From the NCBI GenBank assembly GCA_013816895.1, contig JACDDR010000023.1, forward strand, positions 1 to 44,495: a DNA stretch of 44,495 nucleotides. The letters are read 5' to 3'. Positions 26,425 through 34,516 of this stretch are shown one piece after another. The stretch is from Bacteroidota bacterium. Lineage in GTDB: Bacteria > Bacteroidota > Bacteroidia > B-17B0 > Aurantibacillaceae. Position 1 is the stretch's first letter; each line of letters opens with the position of its first letter. The notes below the pieces were generated by a model. The model was not told the DNA's origin. It worked only from the letters and a program-made list of their open reading frames with translations, and made no database searches. The position numbers and the translations under genes are program-made.

Positions 26425-27192
26425 ATGAGTAAAATATCATCCAACATCCGTTTTTTACGCCAGTTAAAAGGGCTCTCCCAGGAACAACTAGCCGACGAGT
26501 TAAGTGTAACGCGTTCGCGCATTGGCGGCTATGAAGAAGCCCGTAATGAACCACCGATTGATCTTTTGATCCGCCTCTCGGAATATTTTCACATAGCTAT
26601 AGATGCTCTGGTGAGAGGTGATCTGAAAAAAACAAATCTTGATGGTTTAATGAAAGTAGGTAAAAACAGGATTTTGTTTCCCATTCTGTTAGATGCTGAT
26701 GGAAATGACATGGTGGAACTTATTCCTTTAAAAGCGTCGGCCGGTTATCTGAAAGGATATGCCGATCCGGAATACATTGAAAAATTACCGCAAATGCGTT
26801 TGCCTTTTTTACCTACGGGCAAACACAGGGCTTTTCCTATTAAAGGAGACAGTATGCCGCCTATTAAAGAAGGTTCGTTTGTAATTGCAAAATACCTTGA
26901 GCGCATGGAGGATGTAAAAATTGGCCATACGTATATTGTAGTAACAAAAGACGATGGTCTTTCTTACAAGCGTGTAATGAATTACAATAAAAAAGAAGCT
27001 TCGCTTGAGTTACATTCAGATAATAAAATATACCAGCCCTATAAAGTTAAACTGGAAGAAGTGCTTGAGCTTTGGGAATATACCTGCTGCCTAAACATGA
27101 ACCAGTACGATCATACCGAACTTAACCTTGACAGCATCATGAATATGTTAAGGGGATTAAAGGTGGAGATTGAGCAGATAAAAAGGAAGTAG
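26425..27192 (+). CDS. XRE-family repressor with S24/LexA-type autoprotease domain
   Basis: 255 residues. An N-terminal HTH_3 DNA-binding domain (about 5-60, LSQEQLADELSVTRSRIGGYEEAR) is followed by a hinge with a potential Ala106-Gly107 cleavage site (KASAGYLKGYADPEYIE). The S24 peptidase-like domain carries Ser143 (KGDSMPPIKEGS) and Lys182 (LSYKRV), so the catalytic dyad is complete. This is the architecture of LexA/CI-type repressors that inactivate themselves, classically on RecA stimulation. A palindromic double operator abuts its start codon. No SOS gene or prophage lies beside it, so the regulon is unknown. Confidence 0.9.
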   Translation: MSKISSNIRFLRQLKGLSQEQLADELSVTRSRIGGYEEARNEPPIDLLIRLSEYFHIAIDALVRGDLKKTNLDGLMKVGKNRILFPILLDADGNDMVELIPLKASAGYLKGYADPEYIEKLPQMRLPFLPTGKHRAFPIKGDSMPPIKEGSFVIAKYLERMEDVKIGHTYIVVTKDDGLSYKRVMNYNKKEASLELHSDNKIYQPYKVKLEEVLELWEYTCCLNMNQYDHTELNLDSIMNMLRGLKVEIEQIKRK

Positions 27193-27215
27193 CGTCTTGA
27201 TGCCTTTTTAATTAG

Positions 27216-27246
27216 TTTGCGGAATTCATATTTGTGTTTACTTTTG
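27216..27246 (+). promoter_or_regulatory. Promoter of the YidD-like three-gene module
   Basis: A -33 TTTG (27216-27219), 19-nt spacer and -7 TACTTTTG (27239-27246) match the Bacteroidota consensus. The ATG follows 9 nt later, so the leader is very short. The module is therefore expressed separately from the repressor gene. Confidence 0.7.
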
Positions 27247-27255
27247 TTTTAATCC

Positions 27256-27681
27256 ATGCGACCGCTTATCTCATTGTTTCTGGTATTCTATGCGTTTGGC
27301 GCAATCTGCCAGACAACGAACACTATTAACGAAAAAATGATTTATATCTCCTTTGAAAAAAATCCGGCATCGCCTAAAAGGAAACTACTTACATTTAAAA
27401 AAACTGCGTCCTATTTTAACCCGATGAATTACATAAGTGCCGGAGCGCTGTTTTTGTACCAAAATCTATTTTCGGAACAGATACAAGCCGCTTGCACCTA
27501 TGAAACCAGCTGTTCAGAATACACTAAACTATGCATACAAAAATATGGATTTATTAAAGGCACACTGAAAGGGTTCAATCAGCTTTCAGAATGCGCACCC
27601 ACCGCGGTTTATGAACATGAACCGGTAAACGTAAACAATGGAGGCAAAATAATTAATCCCCTTGAAGAAACAACTAAATAG
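27256..27681 (+). CDS. Secreted YidD-like protein
   Basis: 141 residues. Unlike classical YidD (about 70-90 residues, near rnpA and yidC, membrane-associated at the cytoplasmic side), this protein has an N-terminal signal peptide (MRPLISLFLVFYAFGAICQ). The YidD domain at about 66-115 keeps the pattern YQ...C80...SCSEY(86-89)...YGFIKGTLKGF...C113AP, so the conserved cysteines and the YG.xKG block are present. The usual GGxDPVP end is lost. It opens a three-gene unit whose members overlap by 20 and 23 nt. A periplasmic or outer-membrane role is likely; the function is unknown. Confidence 0.78.
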   Translation: MRPLISLFLVFYAFGAICQTTNTINEKMIYISFEKNPASPKRKLLTFKKTASYFNPMNYISAGALFLYQNLFSEQIQAACTYETSCSEYTKLCIQKYGFIKGTLKGFNQLSECAPTAVYEHEPVNVNNGGKIINPLEETTK

Positions 27682-28417
27682 TTTAATTTTCTTTTTTTAC
27701 GCCTCCTTTACTTTTAGCCAGATTGATATAAAGTTCATACATCACCTTGCTGCTAACGATCTTCAGACAGAACATTCTACTTACCTGACTTCTATTACAC
27801 CATTAAAAGACTCAGTTTTTTATTTCAGAGCAAAATTTGATTTAAAATACAAACAGGATTCGCTTTTTTTTGCCGATTACTTAAAAAGCAAAACCTTGTG
27901 CAGGGCCGACACCGAATTTATAAACGAAGCCGGAATTTATTTTTTAAAAACAAGGGACAAAGACGCAAAAACCTGGTTTAATAATTTACCCGCCGGAGTG
28001 AGTAAAACGGCCGATTGTCTTTCAATTGTTTATGCGGCGGCAACTGCCCCGAACTTATACCAAAAAGAAAATTTTCCGGAAGACTTACAACGCCCTTATG
28101 AGAAGTATAAACGGGCCTACAATAAAAAACCATTCGTTGCCGGACTTCTTTCAACTATTATACCCGGAGCAGGCAAACTGTATGCGGGAAAAACAAAAAC
28201 GTTTTTCCTTACCTTTCTGCTCAGCGCCGCCTATGCCGCTCAAACAATAGAGAGCGCGAATAAACTGGGAATAAAACACCCGCTCACCATTATAAACCTT
28301 ACGGCCTTTTCAGTGTTTTATTTATCCAACATTTACGGCAGCTACCGGGCCGTTATTGATCTAAGAAAAGAAAGAAAGAAACAATTTTTAAGTGATGCAG
28401 CGCGTTTTTATTATTAA
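27662..28417 (+). CDS. Secreted protein with C-terminal PGAG membrane hairpin
   Basis: 251 residues, starting at TTG (no suitable ATG; the MKKQLNSLIFFFYASFTFSQ signal peptide supports this start). A soluble, mostly helical periplasmic region spans about 20-150. A C-terminal membrane segment follows with the motif AGLLSTIIPGAGKLYAGKTKTFFLTFLLSAAYA (about 159-191) and a second hydrophobic stretch (about 205-225). The IxPGxGxxYxGK pattern recalls DUF5683/TM2-type small membrane domains. The downstream gene product has a similar layout, so the two may be distant paralogues. It overlaps the YidD-like gene by 20 nt. Confidence 0.72.
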   Translation: MKKQLNSLIFFFYASFTFSQIDIKFIHHLAANDLQTEHSTYLTSITPLKDSVFYFRAKFDLKYKQDSLFFADYLKSKTLCRADTEFINEAGIYFLKTRDKDAKTWFNNLPAGVSKTADCLSIVYAAATAPNLYQKENFPEDLQRPYEKYKRAYNKKPFVAGLLSTIIPGAGKLYAGKTKTFFLTFLLSAAYAAQTIESANKLGIKHPLTIINLTAFSVFYLSNIYGSYRAVIDLRKERKKQFLSDAARFYY

Positions 28418-29216
28418 TATTTTTTTATGCTGGGCGACGCTCACGCATGCACAAAGATCAACCGGCGACAGTCTTCTTGACCTTGAATATGCTTATTTTA
28501 AAACTACCGATGAATTTAAAAAGCAGGAACTCCTTTTAAAAAAAATAGCCTGCTATTTAAAACAAAATAATACTGAAGGAAAGGTTTTTAGTGAGGTGAA
28601 AAGAGTGAAGCCTGAAAAAATAAATGACAATAGCCAAAGGTCGGCTTATCTCTGGAACGCTACCGTTATTGCTTATCTTAATAATGAAACTGACTACGCG
28701 CGCTTTTACATGAGCGAATACATTATTCAAACTAAAGACAGTTCTGTAACCTGTGACCTGTTATACATACTGGTGAATAAATATACCGGGATTGACGCTG
28801 TTAATCAAAAAATAGAGCAATTGGCTCAAAAGGACTCATTATTTCGCGAACTTACTTGTTTTGCAGATATAGCCAGTTACAGCCGCAAACATATTAACCG
28901 TTATCTGATTGCTTCCGCTATCTTGCCTGGTTCGGGAACCATGATGAATGGTTATGTTTTAAAAGGGCTCATTTCTCTGGCGCTAACAGCGGGCTCGGTA
29001 TATGGTGTAATAAAATTAATTGAGTATGGACTATATATCAATGCCGTTTTATGGGGCACAGGCGTAGGACTGAAGTTTTATACAGGAAACATAAAACTTA
29101 CCGAACAAACTTTTTACAAGGCGGAGGAGAGGAAAAAAAATAAGCTCACAACTGATTGTGAGCTTAAATTAAAAACCATTCTGTCTAAATACCCTCTTAC
29201 TTTAAGGGAGCTATAG
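28395..29216 (+). CDS. Second secreted protein with PGSG membrane hairpin
   Basis: 273 residues from the ATG at 28395 (a GTG 3 nt upstream is also in frame). The signal peptide is MQRVFIINIFLCWATLTHAQ. A helical, TPR-like soluble region covers about 25-165. Then comes a membrane hairpin with IASAILPGSGTMMNGYVLKGLISLAL, matching the PGAG segment of the preceding protein in position and pattern. It overlaps that gene by 23 nt, and its 3' end overlaps the convergent gene at 29197 by 20 nt. No named family is recognised. Confidence 0.72.
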   Translation: MQRVFIINIFLCWATLTHAQRSTGDSLLDLEYAYFKTTDEFKKQELLLKKIACYLKQNNTEGKVFSEVKRVKPEKINDNSQRSAYLWNATVIAYLNNETDYARFYMSEYIIQTKDSSVTCDLLYILVNKYTGIDAVNQKIEQLAQKDSLFRELTCFADIASYSRKHINRYLIASAILPGSGTMMNGYVLKGLISLALTAGSVYGVIKLIEYGLYINAVLWGTGVGLKFYTGNIKLTEQTFYKAEERKKNKLTTDCELKLKTILSKYPLTLREL

Positions 29217-30969
29217 TTCCGAAATAACCTGTTCCTTTACGGGAAATTCCGTTTAAATATAAAAAGTAAAATACCGGTGGGCATAAACACGAAATATAAG
29301 TAAGGGGCTTAAGTTTTGTTTTTACGCAACTGGTATACATCTTATTGTCAAACACCTGGATTCCATCGGCCTTAACAAATTTCTTATCTGCTTTTTTAGC
29401 ATTGATAGTATTAATCTGGTATTCATTCTTTTTAAAATCACCAGTTTGGCCGTTAAATACAGCGTATTCGAGCCTATCGGTTAACTGCTTATTGGATTTT
29501 GTTGACCTCCGGTTTTTCTTTTCAGCGTTCATTTGAAAGGCCGAACCATAGGTTACATAATAATTATTATCCTTTCTCATTACATTCAGATCATATACGG
29601 TCCATCTGTTATACGTTATCGAACGGTCAAGATTTTTAGCCCAGAGGATATCTCCTTTGCCGTTTAACCTGAAGGAAGTTACATTGCTTTTTGTACAATA
29701 ATAATAAGTGCGACAGGTTGTTCCTCCATTACTGCTTGTTGTACACACTGTGTTAGACCAATTACGCATAATAGAGCAGAATAATAGAATATCCTCTCCG
29801 TCTTCGACCACTTTTTCAATTACGTAATTGTCATCAATACTTTCATCATCTGAAGCTTTGTCTTTTTTACTTTTAAATAAGCCCTTTCCTTTTTTTTGAT
29901 TCTCCTTATCAGCCGCATATAATTGATCTAAAAAAGTTTTATCAAAGTATGAGAACTTGCTGTTTTTTTCCTTTAAAGTCTTGTTATCAAGAGTAATAAA
30001 AAACGTACCATGTGTATCGTAACCTTTCGCGTCTTTATCAAGGTCGCTAAAAAAACCATAAAGCTTTATACTATTTTTGGATATTAAAGAAGAAAACTGA
30101 AAGGTGTTTTTGCCAGGAAATTTTACGCGGTATTCCTGAATGTTTCCTGTTTCCATATCTACCTGCATAAGGTGAGGATAAACAGAAGCTTCACCCTTCT
30201 TTAGCGCTTTCCTTTCTTCCTCAGAAACCTTCACAGTTTCCTGGATGTATAAGTTACCGTCATTTCCAAATTCGTAAGAAGCAATAATATTATCTATTGA
30301 TTCAGCAGGACTGGAACTGAAAAAGCCTCTTCTTACTTTAGTAATTAATATGGGTAAGGTGATTTGTTTTGAGCTAATGAAGGAAAAATCAGGATTTAAT
30401 AATTTATACTCTACTCTCAGGTTTTCGTTATCTTTTGTAACCGGAAACTCTTTTATAATTACCATTTTATCTTCAAGATCTTTGTTATATAAAATCACCA
30501 GCTTTTCGTAACCTTCTTTCTTATTGGATTTTAGTTCGTATATTTTTTTAATTCCATTTATCTTTTTGAGCTTAGAATCGAATGACTGAACATACAACTC
30601 TGTAATGCCCTTGGCCTTTTTTGTCCAAAAAATATAAATAGATTTGTTTAGGGTAACTGTTTTATAATAGTCGTAGTCTTCTTTGTCGGACGATTTTCCA
30701 TAACCCCTCAGTTCGGCCTCACCGGCTTTTTTCATAGTAACTTTATCAAAAGCCACCAATTTTATCTTACGATTTTGCTTACGTGGACTAAGGGCAAGGT
30801 TACTGAATTTTCCATAAATATAGGTGCTGTTACTTCCTACAAAATCATCAAAAAATCCATCCGCCTTATTGTCGAATGCAAACTGATCGCTCCACTTTAA
30901 ATCAATGGTCTGAGAGTAGAATTCTGCTGAAAGAAGTGCCAGAAAGAAAAGAAAAATAACTTTTTTCAT
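29197..30969 (-). CDS. Secreted protein of unknown function
   Basis: I start at the ATG at 30969 (590 residues), where a clear signal peptide begins (MKKVIFLFFLALLSAEFYSQ); the longer frame to 31032 would put 21 unlikely residues before it. The mature protein is beta-rich with recurring strand patterns (YNYYVTYGSAF, ILLFCSIMRNW), suggestive of a propeller, plus an acidic-basic loop (SKKDKASDDESIDDN, about 365-380). There is no T9SS domain. Two cysteine-containing segments lie near the end. I do not recognise a family. Confidence 0.7.
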   Translation of the reverse strand: MKKVIFLFFLALLSAEFYSQTIDLKWSDQFAFDNKADGFFDDFVGSNSTYIYGKFSNLALSPRKQNRKIKLVAFDKVTMKKAGEAELRGYGKSSDKEDYDYYKTVTLNKSIYIFWTKKAKGITELYVQSFDSKLKKINGIKKIYELKSNKKEGYEKLVILYNKDLEDKMVIIKEFPVTKDNENLRVEYKLLNPDFSFISSKQITLPILITKVRRGFFSSSPAESIDNIIASYEFGNDGNLYIQETVKVSEEERKALKKGEASVYPHLMQVDMETGNIQEYRVKFPGKNTFQFSSLISKNSIKLYGFFSDLDKDAKGYDTHGTFFITLDNKTLKEKNSKFSYFDKTFLDQLYAADKENQKKGKGLFKSKKDKASDDESIDDNYVIEKVVEDGEDILLFCSIMRNWSNTVCTTSSNGGTTCRTYYYCTKSNVTSFRLNGKGDILWAKNLDRSITYNRWTVYDLNVMRKDNNYYVTYGSAFQMNAEKKNRRSTKSNKQLTDRLEYAVFNGQTGDFKKNEYQINTINAKKADKKFVKADGIQVFDNKMYTSCVKTKLKPLTYISCLCPPVFYFLYLNGISRKGTGYFGTIAPLK

Positions 30970-31103
30970 ATTAGGGGGTTTAAATGATTGGGGTAAATAT
31001 AATATAATATTTGGTTGATAAAAATATCTCAAACTGTTTTAAATAACTTTACTGCTTTCGGAACCACCCCTGTTTTAAACGCTAAGTTAACAGCAACTTA
31101 AAT

Positions 31104-31910
31104 TTAAAAACCGAAGCCGATTAAATAGCAAACGTTAATTGAAGGTGCCAGCCTTACTTTAGCTTCTGCTCCAGTTGCCCTGTAAATATTTTGGTTTGTA
31201 TAGCCCGTGGATATCTGGTACTCTTCAAACTCTGTGTAGGTATAAGACCTCAGTCCGCAACTCACAAAAAAATCATGAGTTATATTACCTTTTATGCCCG
31301 TCACTCCTGAGAAGCCAAAAGCGGTACTAAACGCATTCATTGTAAATGTCACGATTCTGTTGCCCTCTACCTGATTGCTGTTTATCATCGGATTGAGAAG
31401 ATACTCCATTGTCTCTCTCCTGTATCCTAATTCAATATAGCCACCCTCAAAAGAAGTACCCGAATAATACAAGCGAAGACTGGTTGTTATAAGGGGCAAA
31501 CTTCCGTAAAATGTAGAATTATTAAGCATTAGTCCCGGTGCTATTCCTTTCGAATAATCATCGCCAAATGTAAAGGCTTCCAGCCCTACCGTTTCAATAT
31601 AATCGCGACCGAAGGCTTTGGCAAGACCAAAAGTTATTGAAAAACCATTGGTTATACTCCGCTCATAAAAAAGCCCCGCTTTTTGTCTGAACAGCAAAGT
31701 AGGACTAAATTTTAAAATGTTTTGAAATTCAATACTGTTTCCCGAAGAAGAAGTTTCCCTGTTCTTTTTATTAAGGCCATTAAATATCGAGTTATGGTCC
31801 GGAGTGTATTTCTTATCAAACTCATTGTCATTGTTGGGGATAATAGTTTGAGCAGTGATAAAAGAAATAAATAGGAGGGCTTGTCCCGTTAAAATATATT
31901 TTACCCTCAT
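31104..31910 (-). CDS. Probable outer-membrane beta-barrel protein
   Basis: 268 residues with signal peptide (MRVKYILTGQALLFISFITAQ). The mature part alternates polar and hydrophobic residues in strands (FGLAKAFGRDYIETVGLEAF, GGYIELGYRRETMEYL) and ends in aromatic-rich NVCYLIGFGF, a typical terminal barrel strand. It starts one base after the stop of the fusion-protease gene and is probably co-transcribed with it. The specific role is unknown. Confidence 0.68.
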   Translation of the reverse strand: MRVKYILTGQALLFISFITAQTIIPNNDNEFDKKYTPDHNSIFNGLNKKNRETSSSGNSIEFQNILKFSPTLLFRQKAGLFYERSITNGFSITFGLAKAFGRDYIETVGLEAFTFGDDYSKGIAPGLMLNNSTFYGSLPLITTSLRLYYSGTSFEGGYIELGYRRETMEYLLNPMINSNQVEGNRIVTFTMNAFSTAFGFSGVTGIKGNITHDFFVSCGLRSYTYTEFEEYQISTGYTNQNIYRATGAEAKVRLAPSINVCYLIGFGF

Positions 31911-31911
31911 A

Positions 31912-33555
31912 TTATTTAACTTTAATTAGTACCACGTAATTCATCAATACTTTAATCTGTTCTTCCAGCGTGTTGGCTTTTATAGCATTGTCCGCTGGCA
32001 GATCCACTTTATCAGGAAGAACTTCGATAAGGTTTTTTATGTAGTTGAGTTTAATAGTGTATGCCACATTCTCGGTATTCCGGATGGTAGAATTGACAAC
32101 ACCTATAAGCTGACCGGCATCGTTAAAAACCGGACCCCCGCTGTTGCCGGGCTGGATTGCTATGGTGGACTGAAATGAATTAATGGCGCCATCGTAACCG
32201 GTCTTGGCGCTTATTTTGCCATCCGTAAATTTAGCATCTTTTCCCATGCCCGTTAATGCGTGAGGATAACCAATAGTAAACACCATTGCGCCCACATCTA
32301 ATTGCCCGTTCTCTTTAAATGAATATTTTATTGGCGGTAAATTAGTGAACCGCTCATCTTTTATTTTCAAGATCGCAAGATCATTGTCTTTATCCTGACT
32401 TACAACCTCCGCTTTATACTCTTTTTTTACAGAGTTTTCCACTATATCCACTACAAGTTTGCTGGCATTTTCCACGACGTGATGGTTGGTAATTATGTAC
32501 CCGCCTGAACTTATGATAACACCGGAACCAAAGCTTTTCACTTCCCTGTCGTCAGCATTTGAGTTTTTAATACCCGAACCCGAAACGCCAATTTCCTTTA
32601 TTGTGAACTTATCTACTCTCAATTTTGTGTTTCCACTTAAAACAAAACCATAATTATTGCCAAATAATTTATTAGCCTTGGATGTATATTGGATTTCGCC
32701 GTTAACCGAAAAGTAACTTTTATCGCCATTCGATAAAATTTTAATTGTATTGTTTTCAAGAGAATTTATAGCCGATGAATACATTGCATCCACCTCCACA
32801 TCTTTCACGCCTTCGTACATTCCACCCACATAAATGTTTTTTTTCGATATAACAAAGTAGTTGTAGTTTTGCCAATCCTTAAATCCGTAGATGACGCCAA
32901 TCTTATCGGTCTCCTTGACGTCTTTAATATTAATAACTGCTTCAAGTGTCCATTCATCCGATTCCACAGCGTGATTGATGTAACGCGATGTTCCTTCTTT
33001 TGAAGTAGAAATAATTTCAAAAATACCATTTGAAATGGAGGCCGTACTTTTATCACTGACGTACAAATCCCATTCATTATGGTTGTTATCAAAATTTTCC
33101 TCAAATATTTTATTTTTAGAACCATTTTCATTGTACTCCACAAAAGCAGTTTCTGAATATTTTCCGTTGTGATATTCAATTTCCTTCCAGATCTTCCCCG
33201 ACTCATAATAATATCTGGAAGTACCGCTCTCTTCACCTTTTTCATTAAAACTCCTGATCATTTTTAAGTTGCCATTTTTGTAATGCCAGGAACAAGTACC
33301 GGTATAAATGTTTTTATTTTCATCCTGAGTGGAGGGAGTTTTTATTGCACCCTGAAAATAAATTTTACCATTTATAGAATAAAAACTTCTGTAAAAGCCC
33401 GCTGTATCACTTTCTACACGATAATAATAAGCTATGTTATCAGAACAGGAGTGCCCCGCCTTGTCGAAATACTGTTTTGGATGATTGTTTTGTGAAATAA
33501 GAGAAGGCAAAACGCAAAAGAATAACAAACTGGAGGTTAATAGCTTTTTGATCAT
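31912..33555 (-). CDS. Secreted trypsin-like protease fused to MORN-like and ConA-like domains
   Basis: 547 residues. After a signal peptide (1-21) come YwqK/MORN_2-type repeats (about 60-150, YKNGNLKMIRSFNEKGEE, YYESGKIWKEIEYHNG). A ConA/LamG-like domain (about 151-322, FDNNHNEWDLYV...DKIGVIYGFKDWQNYNYF, as in DUF1080-type domains) leads to a C-terminal S1 protease domain. The triad is complete: His359 in TNHHVVENA, Asp392 in DNDLAILKI, Ser472 in QPGNSGGPVF. There is no PDZ domain, so it differs from HtrA/DegP. This layout suggests a periplasmic or surface protease with two binding modules. It shares an operon with the barrel protein downstream. Confidence 0.82.
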   Translation of the reverse strand: MIKKLLTSSLLFFCVLPSLISQNNHPKQYFDKAGHSCSDNIAYYYRVESDTAGFYRSFYSINGKIYFQGAIKTPSTQDENKNIYTGTCSWHYKNGNLKMIRSFNEKGEESGTSRYYYESGKIWKEIEYHNGKYSETAFVEYNENGSKNKIFEENFDNNHNEWDLYVSDKSTASISNGIFEIISTSKEGTSRYINHAVESDEWTLEAVINIKDVKETDKIGVIYGFKDWQNYNYFVISKKNIYVGGMYEGVKDVEVDAMYSSAINSLENNTIKILSNGDKSYFSVNGEIQYTSKANKLFGNNYGFVLSGNTKLRVDKFTIKEIGVSGSGIKNSNADDREVKSFGSGVIISSGGYIITNHHVVENASKLVVDIVENSVKKEYKAEVVSQDKDNDLAILKIKDERFTNLPPIKYSFKENGQLDVGAMVFTIGYPHALTGMGKDAKFTDGKISAKTGYDGAINSFQSTIAIQPGNSGGPVFNDAGQLIGVVNSTIRNTENVAYTIKLNYIKNLIEVLPDKVDLPADNAIKANTLEEQIKVLMNYVVLIKVK

Positions 33556-33742
33556 GTTGGGGTTTATTAAAACAAGTTTAGTTATTTTTATTATAAATCG
33601 CGGTGTTTATTTTTAGAAATGTCACTCAGAAACTTAATACTACTATCCACAGGGCATTCAAATTGTCGCCCTTAAAAAAGAATGCTTTGTTTTAGGTAAA
33701 AAAACACCAGGAAAAGCTCACAAAAAGGAACGATTGATCATA

Positions 33743-33773
33743 AAAAAAGCCGCGAAATTATCGCGGCTTTTTT
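33743..33773. terminator. Strong bidirectional terminator
   Basis: A perfect 13-bp stem (33743-33755 with 33761-33773; GC-rich core GCCGCG) with an AATTA loop and A/T flanks that give a U-tract in both directions. It lies 14 nt beyond the stop of the barrel gene at 33788, so it mainly ends that minus-strand transcript. Confidence 0.9.
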
Positions 33774-33787
33774 GTTTTAAATATTGC

Positions 33788-34414
33788 TTAGAATTTGAAG
33801 GTCAAACCACCGCACATAACCGGTGTACCAATAGCTATCTCAGCATTGATACCAATGTTGTCGGTAAAAAAATACCTGAACCCAAGCCCTGGCTTAAAAC
33901 CATAAGGTGGTAAAACACGAGGTATTACGTAGACAGACTTATTAAAAGAAGGATCGTTAGAGTTAACTGTAAAAGTGGTACCGCGATATCCGGCGCTGAT
34001 CAAAAAATAAGCGTCAAACTTTTCGCTTTTCGCGAAGTGGAAATTAGCTCTGAACATTGCTCTTGTGGTGGCGAACTTTAGTTCCCAGTTATAATTGTTA
34101 ACGGTACCTGTACTTTGGTTGGTAGACTTATCAACATACGTTAAAGTGGTAGAAGCATAACTTATTTCTGCACCCAGACCAATTCCATCGGTGACCATGT
34201 GTTCATAAACAAGACCAATAGGGCCCACACCTTTTACCTTAACATCAGAAGCTGTGGTTGTGGCAAGGTTCTTATAAAAGCTGGTTAAAAGATTAACACC
34301 GTAATAAACGTTGATAATGTTCTTACCCTTAGAAACTGCACGGTCGCTGCTTTGAGCAGACATGATACCGAAGCTCAACAAACCCGATACTAAAAAAATA
34401 ATTGTTTTTTTCAT
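33788..34414 (-). CDS. Outer-membrane beta-barrel (porin-family) protein
   Basis: 208 residues with signal peptide (MKKTIIFLVSGLLSFGIMSAQ). The mature part is a small barrel of the OmpW/OMP_b-brl type: repeated strand motifs (GIGLGAEISYAS, FKPGLGFRYFFTDNIGINAEIAIG) and a terminal GGLTFKF strand ending in Phe, a typical signal for barrel insertion. It is a single-gene unit with its own -7 element and strong terminator. The substrate is unknown; such proteins are often structural. Confidence 0.82.
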   Translation of the reverse strand: MKKTIIFLVSGLLSFGIMSAQSSDRAVSKGKNIINVYYGVNLLTSFYKNLATTTASDVKVKGVGPIGLVYEHMVTDGIGLGAEISYASTTLTYVDKSTNQSTGTVNNYNWELKFATTRAMFRANFHFAKSEKFDAYFLISAGYRGTTFTVNSNDPSFNKSVYVIPRVLPPYGFKPGLGFRYFFTDNIGINAEIAIGTPVMCGGLTFKF

Positions 34415-34428
34415 ATATATAATTTAAC

Positions 34429-34436
34429 CAAATATA
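34429..34436 (-). promoter_or_regulatory. Promoter -7 element of the porin-family gene
   Basis: On the minus strand TATATTTG, a full consensus match, lies 14 nt before the start codon. No clear TTTG stands at the -33 position. Confidence 0.5.
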
Positions 34437-34516
34437 ATATTTTTTTCCATCCTTATGATTTTATACTGATTAAATTAATAATTTAGATTTTAGAAAAAGC
34501 CCTATTCCCCTACTTC

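Noticed and set aside
26232..26522. 96-residue minus-strand frame between the PBP and S24 genes
   Set aside because: It overlaps the HTH coding region and the operator, and has no recognisable family. The 249 nt from 26176 to 26424 otherwise hold only promoter and operator signals.
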